Shown: piece after piece, positions 36,501 to 49,199 of the stretch | Layout: every line of letters starts with the position of its first letter | Numbering within the stretch: position 1 is the stretch's first letter | Assembly (NCBI GenBank): GCA_025716815.1 | Contig: JAIXMN010000011.1 | Span: forward strand, 310,001-374,000 | From: Dichotomocladium elegans | Taxonomy: Eukaryota; Mucoromycota; Mucoromycetes; Mucorales; Lichtheimiaceae | Direction of reading: 5' to 3' | DNA length: 64,000 nucleotides | The notes under the pieces: generated by a model | Seen by the model: only the letters and a program-made list of their open reading frames with translations | The model's database searches: none | What the model was told of the DNA's origin: nothing | Program-made: the position numbers and the translations under genes

Positions 36501-36899
36501 CATTAGATGATGTGGATGAGGGGGAGGCCGCTGCTGATAAGGGATCGGCTGCTGACCAGGCGGGAAACGCATGGCCTGATTTGGCATGTAAGGCATCCCT
36601 TGATGCGGAAAATTCATGTGTGGCGGCTGATGCTGGTGCTGCTGCTGTTGCTGCTGGTGCTGCTGCTGCTGTTGCTGCTGCTGAATGTGGGTAGGGTATT
36701 GTTGTGAGTACATTTGTACGGGGAAGCCAGCTTCAACAGACGGTGGAAAGCCCGCATTTGGGTGTATGTTGGCAAGATTAGGATGCATTTGTTGAGGAGG
36801 ACCCTGCTGTTGTGGTGGCGTCTGTTGCGGTTGCCGATCAGGCATATGATAGCCGGGCGGCGACATATACTTTTGGAACATATCTTGCGGATGCGACAT
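30536..36899 (-). CDS. CHD-family chromatin remodeler, CHD6-9/Kismet subfamily
   Basis: Fifteen exons: 36099-36899, 35871-36038, 35769-35840, 35563-35703, 35361-35492, 35173-35297, 34907-35106, 34670-34848, 34532-34612, 34100-34463, 33882-34045, 33746-33819, 33492-33672, 31281-33418 and 30536-31220, about 1,834 residues. The order is a Gln/Pro/His-rich N-terminus, an acidic and Lys-rich stretch, two chromodomains ([20 protein letters not shown] and [17 protein letters not shown]), an SNF2 ATPase ([42 protein letters not shown]) and a SANT-SLIDE-like region. Downstream [40 protein letters not shown] and [20 protein letters not shown] are features of the animal CHD6-9 group rather than Chd1 or Mi-2. 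I see no BRK domain. Two introns (34046-34099 and 34613-34669) are multiples of three without stops and are removed because alignment to the family demands it. Confidence 0.93.
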
Positions 36900-39324
36900 G
36901 GTTGTGAGCTTTATGTAAGTGGCCGTGGTCGTCGTTTATAGGTCACCGTTTCTTCGTTATGTGGAGATATTATCGCAACTAAGAACGCTCAACACTGGTC
37001 AGACCAGGGGAAAGGCTTAAGCGAATATTGGCTTTTTAAAATCCTACAGAGAACATTACAAAGGTAGCTGATCAGCTTCAGTTTTGATGCAGACCCATTG
37101 CCACATTACCACCCAAGTTGAGGAAAGGGCAAACGCACACGCGCACACACGCACCCCTAGCTATTTTTTTTATTATTATTCCTCCCTTTTCCGATCCCCT
37201 CCCTTTTCCTTTCCGTCCACGCCAGGCTCCGCTCCGTTCTCAGAGTGCTCTTCCGTGAAGTGAGCCACCTTTGTGCACGTCAAGCACTTCACACTCTGGC
37301 GATTTCGTCTTGCCGCGCGACATGGCTCGTGTCACCCCATGATCATGGGTGTGTCCATCCACTGAATTCGCAGGGTCCCTGATGCCTCCCCTTGGCGCAC
37401 ATCCTCATTTTTTTCTCCCTCTGCCCATGCCCACACCCTGGGTCCGACTGCTGTGATCGGATACGTACCAATAAGGTCGATTAGCGCTCGTTGGGATGAG
37501 TGATCAAGATGGCGCCTGTTATTGTTTCTTTTTTTCTCTCAACAAGAGCAGACTTTTCTTTCTTCGTATGAGCACTCCTTTTTCAACTCAAAGTCCACCG
37601 CTCTGCTATTTCGTATAGAAGAAGTGAGGGAGTAAAAAAAAAAGAAGTGTGGACAAAGACAAGATAGAAAGAAGGAAGAAAGAGAGAAAAGGCGAATGAA
37701 TACAAGGAAAAAAACAAAAAAAACAAAAAATTCACTGAGCAAGTGCGTATCAATTTAGGGCCTAATGTCTCTCGTCTGCTAGCGCTTTCTTGCACTCGTA
37801 CTCGCACCACACACGCCCCACACAAACAGGGCAAAAGCCGTTTTTCTTTTTTCGCTCTGTCTGCGAAAAAAATCGAACGGCGCAAGGCGCGGTGCGATTT
37901 TTGGTAGGCGAATTCGCAATAAGAAGATAACTGCGGATATTCAAAAGACAAGAGATCAAATGAAATCAATCCAGTCAGAGAAAAGCATCTTTCTTTTTTA
38001 TTCCACCGTCATTTCAACGAAGAATGCTGGCGGTCTGGGCTGAAGAAGAATGGGAAGGTAGTACTGAGACTTGAGCACAAAAGGAAGAAGGTGACGGGCG
38101 GGTTTCCCTTTGTTAAAAAACAGAAAGTCCACTGATGACAAATTCATTCTTGCGGTTTGTGATACAGGCATCATCAGCATCGGAGACACCGCTGTGTTTA
38201 GGCTTCGCTAACCCGACGCCGCACCCCTTGACCATATGATGGCTGCACTGAATGCGCATGTACCTGTTTTATTGAACCCATTTCAGGACGTTGTCCCAGC
38301 AACAGCCTCCGCGAGAGTAGAAAACACGAAACTCTGGGCTGCTTTGCATGTTACAGAGGGATTCTTTCCCACAAGACTCCCCCATCCGCATGCGCTGACA
38401 TTGCCTCCCCTTCTTCCCCGTATCCATCTGCGATTTTTCGGAGAGTCTTGACATACATTGACAGATAAACAATGGCTTGTCCAACGGTTGCACAATGAAT
38501 TTTGCTTTACGATAACAGGCATACAGTATATAAGCGTGTCACATGCGCTCGCAGACTCGGTATTTCTAAAGCGCGCATCGCCATCATAGGGACGCTGCAT
38601 ATGGGTGAACCAGTATGGATGATCTGTCTTATTTTCTTCCCAAAGTCGTGCGCGCTCCGTCCTTCGTTTGCTGAAATACATACGGCATGTTTGCACAAGG
38701 CTCCTTCCCCGTCTCTGCCTATCCTCGCTCTTTTCTTTCTTTCCTTTTGGACGTAAGCTCGTATTGTTTCGCCTGCCGCCATGCTGATGCACCACTGAGG
38801 GACAGCAAATGGTCCGTGCATCACTCTCGTCCCCATGCTTCAGTATGGCGGCTATCGAACATGCGCCTGCTGTATCCTTGGGTTCCTTGCTTTTACAAGA
38901 AACCAATTACACTTTTATCAGCACCAACATTCATACGCATCTAGGCAATGCGATGAAAATGTCAATCGCACCTGTCATGCCGGACTACATGATGGGAAGC
39001 CAATATACATGTTTGTCACGTGACTCAACCCTTACTCCAATGAATGAGACGCTCAAAAAGGAAGAGAAGCGGGGGGGCCTTGAGTGTGAAAGAAGGCCTG
39101 CAGATGATTCATCTATTTCCTGGCACAAACCCTACAGATTACGTTTGCTGCGGCAATGTCGTGCCTTACCCTAGGTTCTTACTCTTTGCTCAAAAAGCTT
39201 CACAAGTAGAAGAATTTAGGATGCAGGGAGCGATGCAAGTCGAAAGGGGGGATGGCAATGAGTTGCGGTCTTGGCATTGTTTTCTGAGTCATCGTTCCCT
39301 TCTTCAATCAATTCAGTCTTGTCT
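36900..39324. other. Intergenic region upstream of the CHD gene
   Basis: The first 700 bp should hold the CHD promoter. The remainder has no gene I can support. A minus-strand frame of about 60 codons at 37998-38180 (RHLLPFVLKSQYYLPILLQ) and a 207-codon minus frame at 38283-38906 exist, but neither resembles a known family or has clear splice partners. Confidence 0.4.
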
Positions 39325-39603
39325 CTGATTCATTGTTGAACGAACTTATCGAATGGTTCGAGGACGGAACAATTTTCGTCATTTGACACGCTGAAGGGTT
39401 TGCCGAGAAAGCGCTGCCGATGAAGTTCAGGCACTCGCATTATTCTGCGTTTATGCGGCAACTGGAGACGTTCAGTGTTGATAGAGTATCCCAACTTGAG
39501 AATGAAAGTGTGGTATCCATCCATTTTTCCAATGGGATCACCCTGAGCTTATGTGCTCGATCGTTCAGAGAAAATAAAAGGAGCTACGACACGAGCAAGT
39601 AAC
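39325..39603 (+). pseudogene. HSF-type DNA-binding domain remnant with in-frame stop
   Basis: The frame reads LNELIEWFEDGTIFVI, a TGA at 39384-39386, then HAEGFAEKALPMKFRHSHYS and AFMRQLETFSVDR. This follows the heat-shock-factor DNA-binding domain, in which the recognition region is LP-x-x-FKHxNFSSFVRQLNxYGF. The stop replaces a position that is often Trp in the family, and the frame after VDR loses the WEFxHPxF end. No start or trimerisation region is visible. It looks like a decayed copy; HSF-domain genes are numerous in Mucorales. An intron could in principle remove the TGA, but I see no suitable donor. Confidence 0.5.
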
Positions 39604-39951
39604 CGAGGTTAACCCCCGTGCTAAAGACGATATACGTGGTCTGCAGCGGTTTCACTGGAGGACTGGGTCGTCGTTGCTCAATCATTTTTTTGCAAGTGTT
39701 TTTAGAGAGTCCTGGTTAGTCGGTTCGGGTGAAATGGTAAAGGGATGCCTGCTTCATACGTTATTTCTTTTTGGCAGGGGTCGATCCCCGACAAGGGACT
39801 GAAGCAAGTGTGCCTTTGCACGCGAGCGTCTCAGGGTGGCTTTGCGGACCTTTTTTTGACAACCCTCCAATATTCCCCCGGACCAGCGCAGCGGCGGAAC
39901 AACCCCCCCCCTTTTCCTTGACGTATAACCCAGATACACAACATAATAACA

Positions 39952-40362
39952 ATGCTTCTTGGTGCTCGCCGCGCAGCTCACCTTGCATCAAAATCACTCG
40001 TTCGCAATGCGTCATCAACAGCAGCGTCTACCACAAAGCCCGAACAGTTCATTCAAACCGTTGTCTTGAGCAACGGCGCAACCTTCACCGTCCGCACAAC
40101 TTCACCCAAAGCACAAATTATCCTTTCCAAAGACACGCGCAATCATCCCCTCTGGAATCCTGCAATGCTCAAGGAAGGTCTCCGTGATGAGAGTGAACAG
40201 CTTTCAAAGTTCCAGAAGCGTTTTGGCGCCGAATCCGATCTTGCAGATCTGTCATGGATCGAGAGCGACGAGGTCATGTCCACGACAATGAAAAAGGCAG
40301 TGGCCAGCGGTGGCTACAAGAAGCCTGGAGCGGAGAAGAAGAAGGGCCGAGGAAAGAAATAA
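39952..40362 (+). CDS. Mitochondrial large-subunit ribosomal protein bL31m (MRPL36 type)
   Basis: Single-exon gene of 136 residues. The first 30 residues (MLLGARRAAHLASKSLVRNA) are Arg/Ala/Ser-rich without acids, a typical mitochondrial presequence. The core FIQTVVLSNGATFTVRTTSP followed by KDTRNHPLWNP matches bL31m proteins of fungal mitochondria, where the bacterial L31 zinc site is lost. The C-terminus is a Lys/Gly-rich tail. It should sit in the 54S large subunit. The gene stops 28 bp before the stop codon of the convergent malonyl transferase gene, so the two transcripts very likely overlap. Confidence 0.88.
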   Translation: MLLGARRAAHLASKSLVRNASSTAASTTKPEQFIQTVVLSNGATFTVRTTSPKAQIILSKDTRNHPLWNPAMLKEGLRDESEQLSKFQKRFGAESDLADLSWIESDEVMSTTMKKAVASGGYKKPGAEKKKGRGKK

Positions 40363-40390
40363 AGACGTATTGTTTTAATGCTTTTTATTT

Positions 40391-41854
40391 TCAGTATTGA
40401 TGTTCGATTTTCCTACGATACTGTTGCGCATGATGGAAAATGTCATCTGCGCCTGTGATGGACCTGCGCAGTAGAAAGCCGAACATCTATCAGCCATGGA
40501 ACATGAACTGCAATCTCTGCGTATACTCACTTTATCCGATCCAGAGGGTATTCCTTTTTCAGGAGATTTGCCAGCACTTTACCCGGCCCAAAACATATAA
40601 ACTCGCTGATGTCCTGGCTTTTGCAGTAATGGATACTGCGATACCAATCCACTGTACCCGTGACCTGCTGTACAAGGAGCTTCGGGATCTCTTCCACGCT
40701 CATGTACTTGAAGTAACCATAAGACAAATAAGAGTTGAGATTAGACAGTCGTTATGTTGTTGCAAATACACGTGCACCTACCGGCTTTGCTGTAACATTC
40801 GAAATTACGTCTACACAAGGCTTCTTAAACGTGATCTTAGACAAAGCTTCTTTCATCGCCTCTGCAGCTGGTTCCATTAGGGGACAATGAAATGGAGCCC
40901 TACAAAAATAGCCTATAAGTTGCATTGCTGGTACTCTTATGGCTGATCCTTTACGAGACTGGTAGGTCGACTGCCCTCGCAGCAAGTCGTTTCGCTTGGA
41001 GTGCCCGTGACGCCTCATCCACGCCTTCGCGTGTACCACTGATCACCACCTGGAAAGACTGAATAAATAGATAGATAGATCTATCTGATTAATCATCCGA
41101 CATCCACGTCCTGCAACCAAAGGACAAGAAGAACTCACGCTATTGATATTTGCCATTCCCACCATCTCGCCCTTGGGCAACTTTGCGTTGATCTCCTCAA
41201 TTGCCTTTTCTAAATCTGAGAGCTTTGCCTTGCGGACCACTAGCGCAGCCATGGCCGTCTGCCCCCGCCGATCTGCAACGGCCTCTGACATCTTCTTCCC
41301 TCGGAGACGAACGAGGCGGACGCCATCGGTGAGAGAAAGTGCGCCCGTCGCAACGAGAGCCGTGTACTCGCCAAGTGAGTGGCCAAGTACATATTGACAT
41401 GCCTTTTCGATATCAAAGCCGAACTCGACTTGAAGCACTCGTAGCATAGCAATTGAAGTGGTCAGAATGGCCGGTTGCGCGTTGACGGTCAGCTTGAGTT
41501 CCTCCTATATCTCGGTTTGTATAAGATCGTGCGATACGAAGACGGTCCATGTGTGCTCTTACACTGTGAATCCTGTCGTACCTGATCGCCTTCAAAGATT
41601 AATGACCGCAAACACGTGTTGATCGCTTCATCCGCCTCGTCGAAAACAAGTTTTGCTGATCGTGGATAGAGGTGATAGAGATCTTTTCCCATGCCTATAA
41701 ACTGTGATCCTTGACCTTCAACGCTGCTGATTGAGCCTTATGCGTGCCAAAATAACAGATCAAGGAAAGCATTTGAATAGGAATTACCGGGAAAGAGAAT
41801 GGCACGATGGGCGCGCTCAATGCCTGCCGAGCTCTGATGAAGCGTGCGTCGCAT
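40391..41854 (-). CDS. Mitochondrial malonyl-CoA:ACP transacylase (FabD/Mct1 type)
   Basis: Seven exons (41788-41854, 41582-41715, 41139-41504, 40955-41049, 40782-40899, 40531-40706, 40391-40463), about 342 residues. It loads malonyl groups onto acyl carrier protein for type II fatty-acid synthesis, which in mitochondria supplies lipoic acid precursors. Visible motifs are RAILFPGQGSQFIGMGKDLY, the nucleophile elbow GHSLGEY, RLRGKKMSEAV and the catalytic-histidine region LPVSAPFHCPLM. FGPGKVLANLLKK lies near the C-terminus. The short basic N-terminus MRRTLHQSSAG fits a mitochondrial targeting signal. The last exon is inferred because a GTGAGT donor at 40530 falls just before a weak stop and the join adds an ITGADD-type tail as in FabD proteins; without it the protein ends at 40527. 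Confidence 0.92.
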
Positions 41855-42516
41855 GGGTATTTTTGGCCGAGTGGATTGACTTATTTTTTAGCTTCTTTTG
41901 GAAAACAGTGAATGTATATATGACTTTTATTTTGTAATATACCATCCATGTTCGGGCATGAGAAGTAATGAGCCGGCGAGTCCATGACATGAGAAGCGCT
42001 GAAAAAACGAAGAAAGTATTTGGGGGTGGGAGGAGAAGGGGGGGAAGGAGATGGGGTAGTCGTGTGCTCTGCGTGGATCCCGAAAAAACATGGTGGTACA
42101 AACCCAAACTGTTCCTGCAAGGCTCAGAGCCTCTGCTTGCCAAATTGGGCGAACAAAAGGACTTTTCACTCCCTTGCTCAATCTTGAGCATGTCTTTGGT
42201 CTACAAAGCGCTTCTTGTATACATCCTTGCACGTGCTTGAGTACACTATGGGATTTTTTCCAAAGCCTTGTCCTCAGGTCAATGTTCGTGTCTGCGGTAG
42301 AATAAGAGAGAAGAAATACGCGCGTATTTGCTTATACGTGTGGTTTGGCCATTCTGGTCAATGAAGGAGTGGACATCCAAAGGCGCAGGAAAAGGGATGC
42401 AGTAGCAAAATAAGCGCCCCGTTTTCCTTCCTTCTTCTTGGGTATTTATTTAAAGGCCATCCGAGATCATAAGCAATGAATAGCAAATATTGATCTTTCT
42501 TTTCCCCTCTTGCACC
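41855..42516. promoter_or_regulatory. Divergent intergenic region between Mct1-like and seven-TM genes
   Basis: 662 bp between two start codons pointing away from each other, so it presumably holds both promoters. It includes a G-rich tract (42024-42056) and AT-rich runs near 41880-41940. No coding frame is convincing and no specific operator can be named. Confidence 0.35.
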
Positions 42517-43767
42517 ATGGATAAAACGCAAGCATTTCCGCAGCCCGAGATTAGCAAACAGTCCATCTACACGCTCGTCTACATGAGCATTTGTCTGAGC
42601 TGCGTTGTCTGGCAGCTCGTCAACTCCACTTTACTTGTCTACCGTTCCCGGAAGATCCTCCACTTTGCGGTTCTTGCTGAAGTCATCTTGGCGTTCATTG
42701 TAATTCTTGCAAGCTTACTTAATCCATTGATCGGTCTAGACTGTGTAACTGTATGTCAATATTCTTCATTTCATTCTTCCTTTCCAGGTTTTCTACACAC
42801 ATGTTGCTGATATATTTATTCATATTCAAACCCGATTCAACCTAGCGTTACTGGATCTCTATCACCTGTGTAAACATCGCAGGTATCCTCATCCAAAGCA
42901 TCCTGCTATACAAGGCCTACATTTGCAATAATCGTGCGCGCTGGCTTCTTGGTCTAGGATCTGCCATCAACTGCGGCTACTTGGTGTTGCTTGTGCTTTA
43001 TTCCGTCTTTGGCCAAGTTCCTTTCACCAGAGACTCGTTTGGAAACTGTCTCGTAAGGACCTGCTCCCTATCGTCTATATGCGTGTGCATGTGGCCATTC
43101 GTCTATAGACGCTCATTCTGTTATTTCTTCTTTTTTTCTCTAGATGGATAACTGTAAGTCTTTAGATATAAGATGCTTACAGTCAAGCTGATATTATCAA
43201 AAAGTCGAATGGCCAGCTATTGCAAAGTTGTCTCTAGATATCTTCTGCAACCTATTCCTCTCCACCGCTTTTCTCATGGTGATCTACCGCTATTATCGAC
43301 ATTTTGGAAACAGCTTGTATAAATCACTCTTATCCAGCGGTACGATCTACATTGTCGGCGTGGTTGCCATTAATATCATTGTTGGCCTTTTAATTGCATT
43401 CAAAGCCGTTGGTGGACTTTCTTCAGACCTCTATTCCTTTGAATGTAAGGACTGTTACAGCTTTTATTTCTCTAACTTTAAGAAAACACTGATCGCTCAC
43501 ATCGTTTCTTGCAATAATCAACGGAAACTAATAGGGGTCGTTACAGGTTATTTGCTCATCAAGCAATTTAAGCATGACAAAGAAATGTCGGAGGCAGAAG
43601 AGGAAGAAACTGGTTCGAAAACGGCCCATAGCGATGCGGCAAGCATCATATCTCATAGGAACGAAACACCTGGACATATGCAGTACGGCTTCGAATTCCT
43701 TACAAACACCATCCCACGATATTGTCACCATTGCTCAAATTTAATTCAACCAGATAACGAGAAGTAA
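42517..43767 (+). CDS. Seven-transmembrane protein of unknown function
   Basis: Exons 42517-42750, 42846-43052, 43144-43153, 43205-43444 and 43535-43767 give about 307 residues. Exon 3 is only 10 nt. The last intron (43445-43534, 90 nt, GTAAGG to ATAG) is a multiple of three; removing it replaces a polar stretch by FEWVVTGYLLIKQF, completing the seventh membrane segment. Membrane spans are near residues 20-45, 52-75, 80-105, 113-136, 152-178, 190-213 and 220-236. The acidic cytosolic-type tail is followed by a Cys/His cluster (RYCHHCSNLI). Topology is receptor-like, but I recognise no GPCR family signature. The gene stops 60 bp from the convergent Afg2 gene. Confidence 0.75.
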
Positions 43768-43827
43768 ACTACGTGACCGCTTATCATAGCAGTCTTTTAT
43801 TATGATCTTTATAGTTATAATACATAT

Positions 43828-46792
<2,965 letters not shown>

Positions 46793-46921
46793 CGTTGGGA
46801 ATATATACAAAAAAAAATATGCGTACAGAGCTCTCGCGCCAATTCTTTAATGGCTGGGTTGGGAAAAGGAGGTCTTTTCCCAAGCTATCTTTTTTTTTTT
46901 AAAATAAACGGTTTCCGCACA

Positions 46922-47477
46922 ATGTCAAAACGAAGACGTAACTGCGACGATTTCGTCAATGTCTTGCGTCAGCGAACAAAAGTTGATGAAGAGGAAAAAG
47001 CACGATTAGGTGGGTATGTGCGAGTTAGGGAAAATCCTCAAAGACAATGGTTATTGAAATTGATTTATCGGCTATCCGCATTGCGCAACAGCACAATCGA
47101 CCTTTGCCATACTCATGGGAAATGCACGGCGGGCACAGGCTGAGACTCCTAAATCCATTGAGCCTTCATACCTCTTGTTTAATAATCCGGATCCGGATAG
47201 CATCAATCTATCAGATCGAAAATGCCACCACTGCAGTCGCGAAAAGGCGTCTATTCACTGCGCATTTTGTGAGCATAAGCTATGCAACAGTTGTACTGAA
47301 GCGTGTGTTGCCTGTGAACAAGTCTTTTGCGGCGCGTGTTCCACGATAGAGTAAGCTCCTTAATAAGGTTTGATAAGGGTGATGCACGAATTTGTAACCA
47401 TATCCATCACACTGGTTTCATTTAGTTACTCGACTTCGTTTGAGCGTGTCTTTTGTCTTACCTGCAAAAACCGATGA
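46922..47477 (+). CDS. Siva-family cysteine-rich zinc protein
   Basis: Exons 46922-47009, 47092-47350 and 47426-47477 give about 132 residues. The N-terminus is basic (MSKRRRNCDDFVNVLRQRTK). The C-terminal 65 residues hold a dense ladder of CxxC pairs: CHHCSREKASIHCAFCEHKL, CNSC, CVACEQVFCGAC, then DYSTSFERVFCLTCKNR. This is the pattern of the Siva family, including the signature YS-x(3)-ERVFCLxC. Human Siva-1 binds death-domain receptors and Bcl-xL and has roles in apoptosis and DNA damage; fungi lack those receptors, so the ancestral job is unknown. The start codon is 129 bp from that of the divergent Afg2 gene. Confidence 0.82.
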
Positions 47478-48812
47478 TATGGGTGAAACTTAACCTCCAC
47501 CCATAATCACTATGTACATATTGTATTTCATAAATAAATTCCGTACGCATGATGAAAAAGTATTATATTAAGTCATATCAATGAGAGACCGTGCTTCGAT
47601 AGATTAAGACATGAAGGAACAAAGTCACCTATCAAGTCAAATACAATACAGATGCTCACGTAACGATAACCAATTGCGGATACTGCAAGGCAAGGTAGAG
47701 ACTTCATGCGGCCCTATCATTCGGTTGCATGCGACCGCAGTGGCTATATCAATGTCTTTGACAGGTTAAAAATGAAAATGTATGAAGCAACACCAGCAAG
47801 ACGTTGATAGAACAGGGCACTTGCTGAGATATGAAATCAGAAAGCACTACCTATTTCTGCACACCGTCTCAAGTCTGAAGAAAACGGTACGCAGAACATG
47901 GTCGAATCTTGCAGTTGTATAGAAGCGGCTCCGATGTCCGAAGTCTGTTGATGTCCGTTTTCCGGATGTATATATATATTATGGTGATTCATGAAGAATT
48001 ATTGTTAATCACAACTGCTGCAGCTCAGCTTCAAATCATTTGACGGCTCACTGACTCGTGTCATGAATAACAGGTCTTCCGAGAGCCTATTGCGTCTTGC
48101 ATTGCTCCCAACACTGATGGAAACTGCTCAATAAGATTGGATTAACAAAATAGGCACATTGATACCGTCGAGTTTAGATATCCAAGTATATCCCCATTCT
48201 GATAAGTACTATAGGCGCATTGTTCATTACCAGGTAATGGGACACATACGCCCAATGGTTTGCCTGTACTCTTCCTTCTCTCGGCTGGCGACCGAGGGGT
48301 TCTTATGTTATCATGGTATCTCCTATGCCTATGGTTGACCATGCTCTTATCTTTGCTGTGACCATTTCAGAAGCTTCCCCCTTGATACATCATACTGCGG
48401 CTCACGTTAACTTCAAATCCAGACTCACCAGAGGAAATGTAGCGTTTCCTAGTAACTGTAAGTCATGGCTCGGCGGATACATCCTGTTAAGATACTCTCT
48501 GATATCTTCATCACTATTTCCGATCACAGGTCGAAAGCGCGTCGTTCATAATCGCCCGATAAGTATCCCAATGTAGATAATGGATCCATGTCTACATATT
48601 CTGACATACGAACCAACGTCGCGCAATTCATTGGAATTGCGCGAAACCACCCCTGGTTGCACGTTCCTTAAAGATGCTGCCGATTCCATTTGTAACATGA
48701 TATGTACTGATGTGCAGAACAATCATGTTTTTTTCTTGACTCTTGTGACGGGTAATAGTGTTAGCACCTTATCAAACGGTATGTTATGTGAGCATTTTTC
48801 CCGTTATCTCGG
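47478..48812. other. Intergenic region with no supported gene
   Basis: Only short frames without family resemblance. Plus-strand frames at 48313-48576 and 48580-48816 have protein-like patches but no start or splice context. It may contain decayed sequence like the rest of the 47-57 kb block. Confidence 0.35.
48620..48643. repeat. Perfect 10-bp hairpin with 4-nt loop
   Basis: Arms CGCGCAATTC (48620-48629) and GAATTGCGCG (48634-48643) flank ATTG. It could be a DNA- or RNA-level stem-loop or a short palindromic protein site; function unknown. Confidence 0.5.
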
Positions 48813-49085
48813 CTAGTAATGCACACCCCGTGAACTTCCAAACTTGAATTTCGCTTCTCTCGTCTGAATGCCTTTATGCCTTAGCACAGGAGTATGCCAG
48901 AAATTATTGTAGATTAAGCAGATATTCGGTATAGCACAGACGGAGTGGAGTGGACGGTCTTCCATATTAATACATTCGTCACAAACAGGTTCATCGATGA
49001 TGTGTGCGTTGCTCACGCTGATTTTATGTAGAAGAAAGCTTAGTTTTATTTGGTAATAATTAATACGCATGATCCCCTTAAGCAT
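48813..49085 (-). mobile_element. Possible non-LTR retrotransposon C-terminal (zf-RVT) fragment
   Basis: An open minus-strand frame contains INYYQIKLSFLLHKISVSNA, then CDECINMEDRPLHSVCAIPN and LIYNNFWHTPVL. The arrangement (long helix, CxxC about eleven residues before LHSVC, then a Trp) resembles the zinc-binding region after LINE reverse transcriptases, whose consensus is CxxC, ExxxHxxxxC and a Trp. The reverse transcriptase core is not found next to it, so this is at best a 90-codon fragment. Confidence 0.4.
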
Positions 49086-49199
49086 CGTTGATCATCAGCG
49101 TGGCGCATTGAGGCCTATCATTATTATTTTTTCTTTCGGGGTAACGAATTCTCGTAGCATGTAAATGTAACTTGAGACAATTATGTGCATGTGACTACA

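Noticed and set aside
36600..36700. CTG/TGC repeat as a possible microsatellite of special interest
   Set aside because: It is the coding strand complement of the Gln/His-rich N-terminus of the CHD protein, ordinary for such factors.
38283..38906. 207-codon minus-strand frame
   Set aside because: Composition is erratic and nothing in it resembles a domain; no splice context supports it.
39714..39800. tRNA-like stretch with a TGGTTAGTCGG A-box-like sequence, CAT anticodon-like loop with an apparent 14-nt intron, and GGGTCGATCCC
   Set aside because: The D-stem and acceptor stem do not pair and the T-loop lacks one base of GGTTCGANNCC, so it cannot fold as a tRNA.
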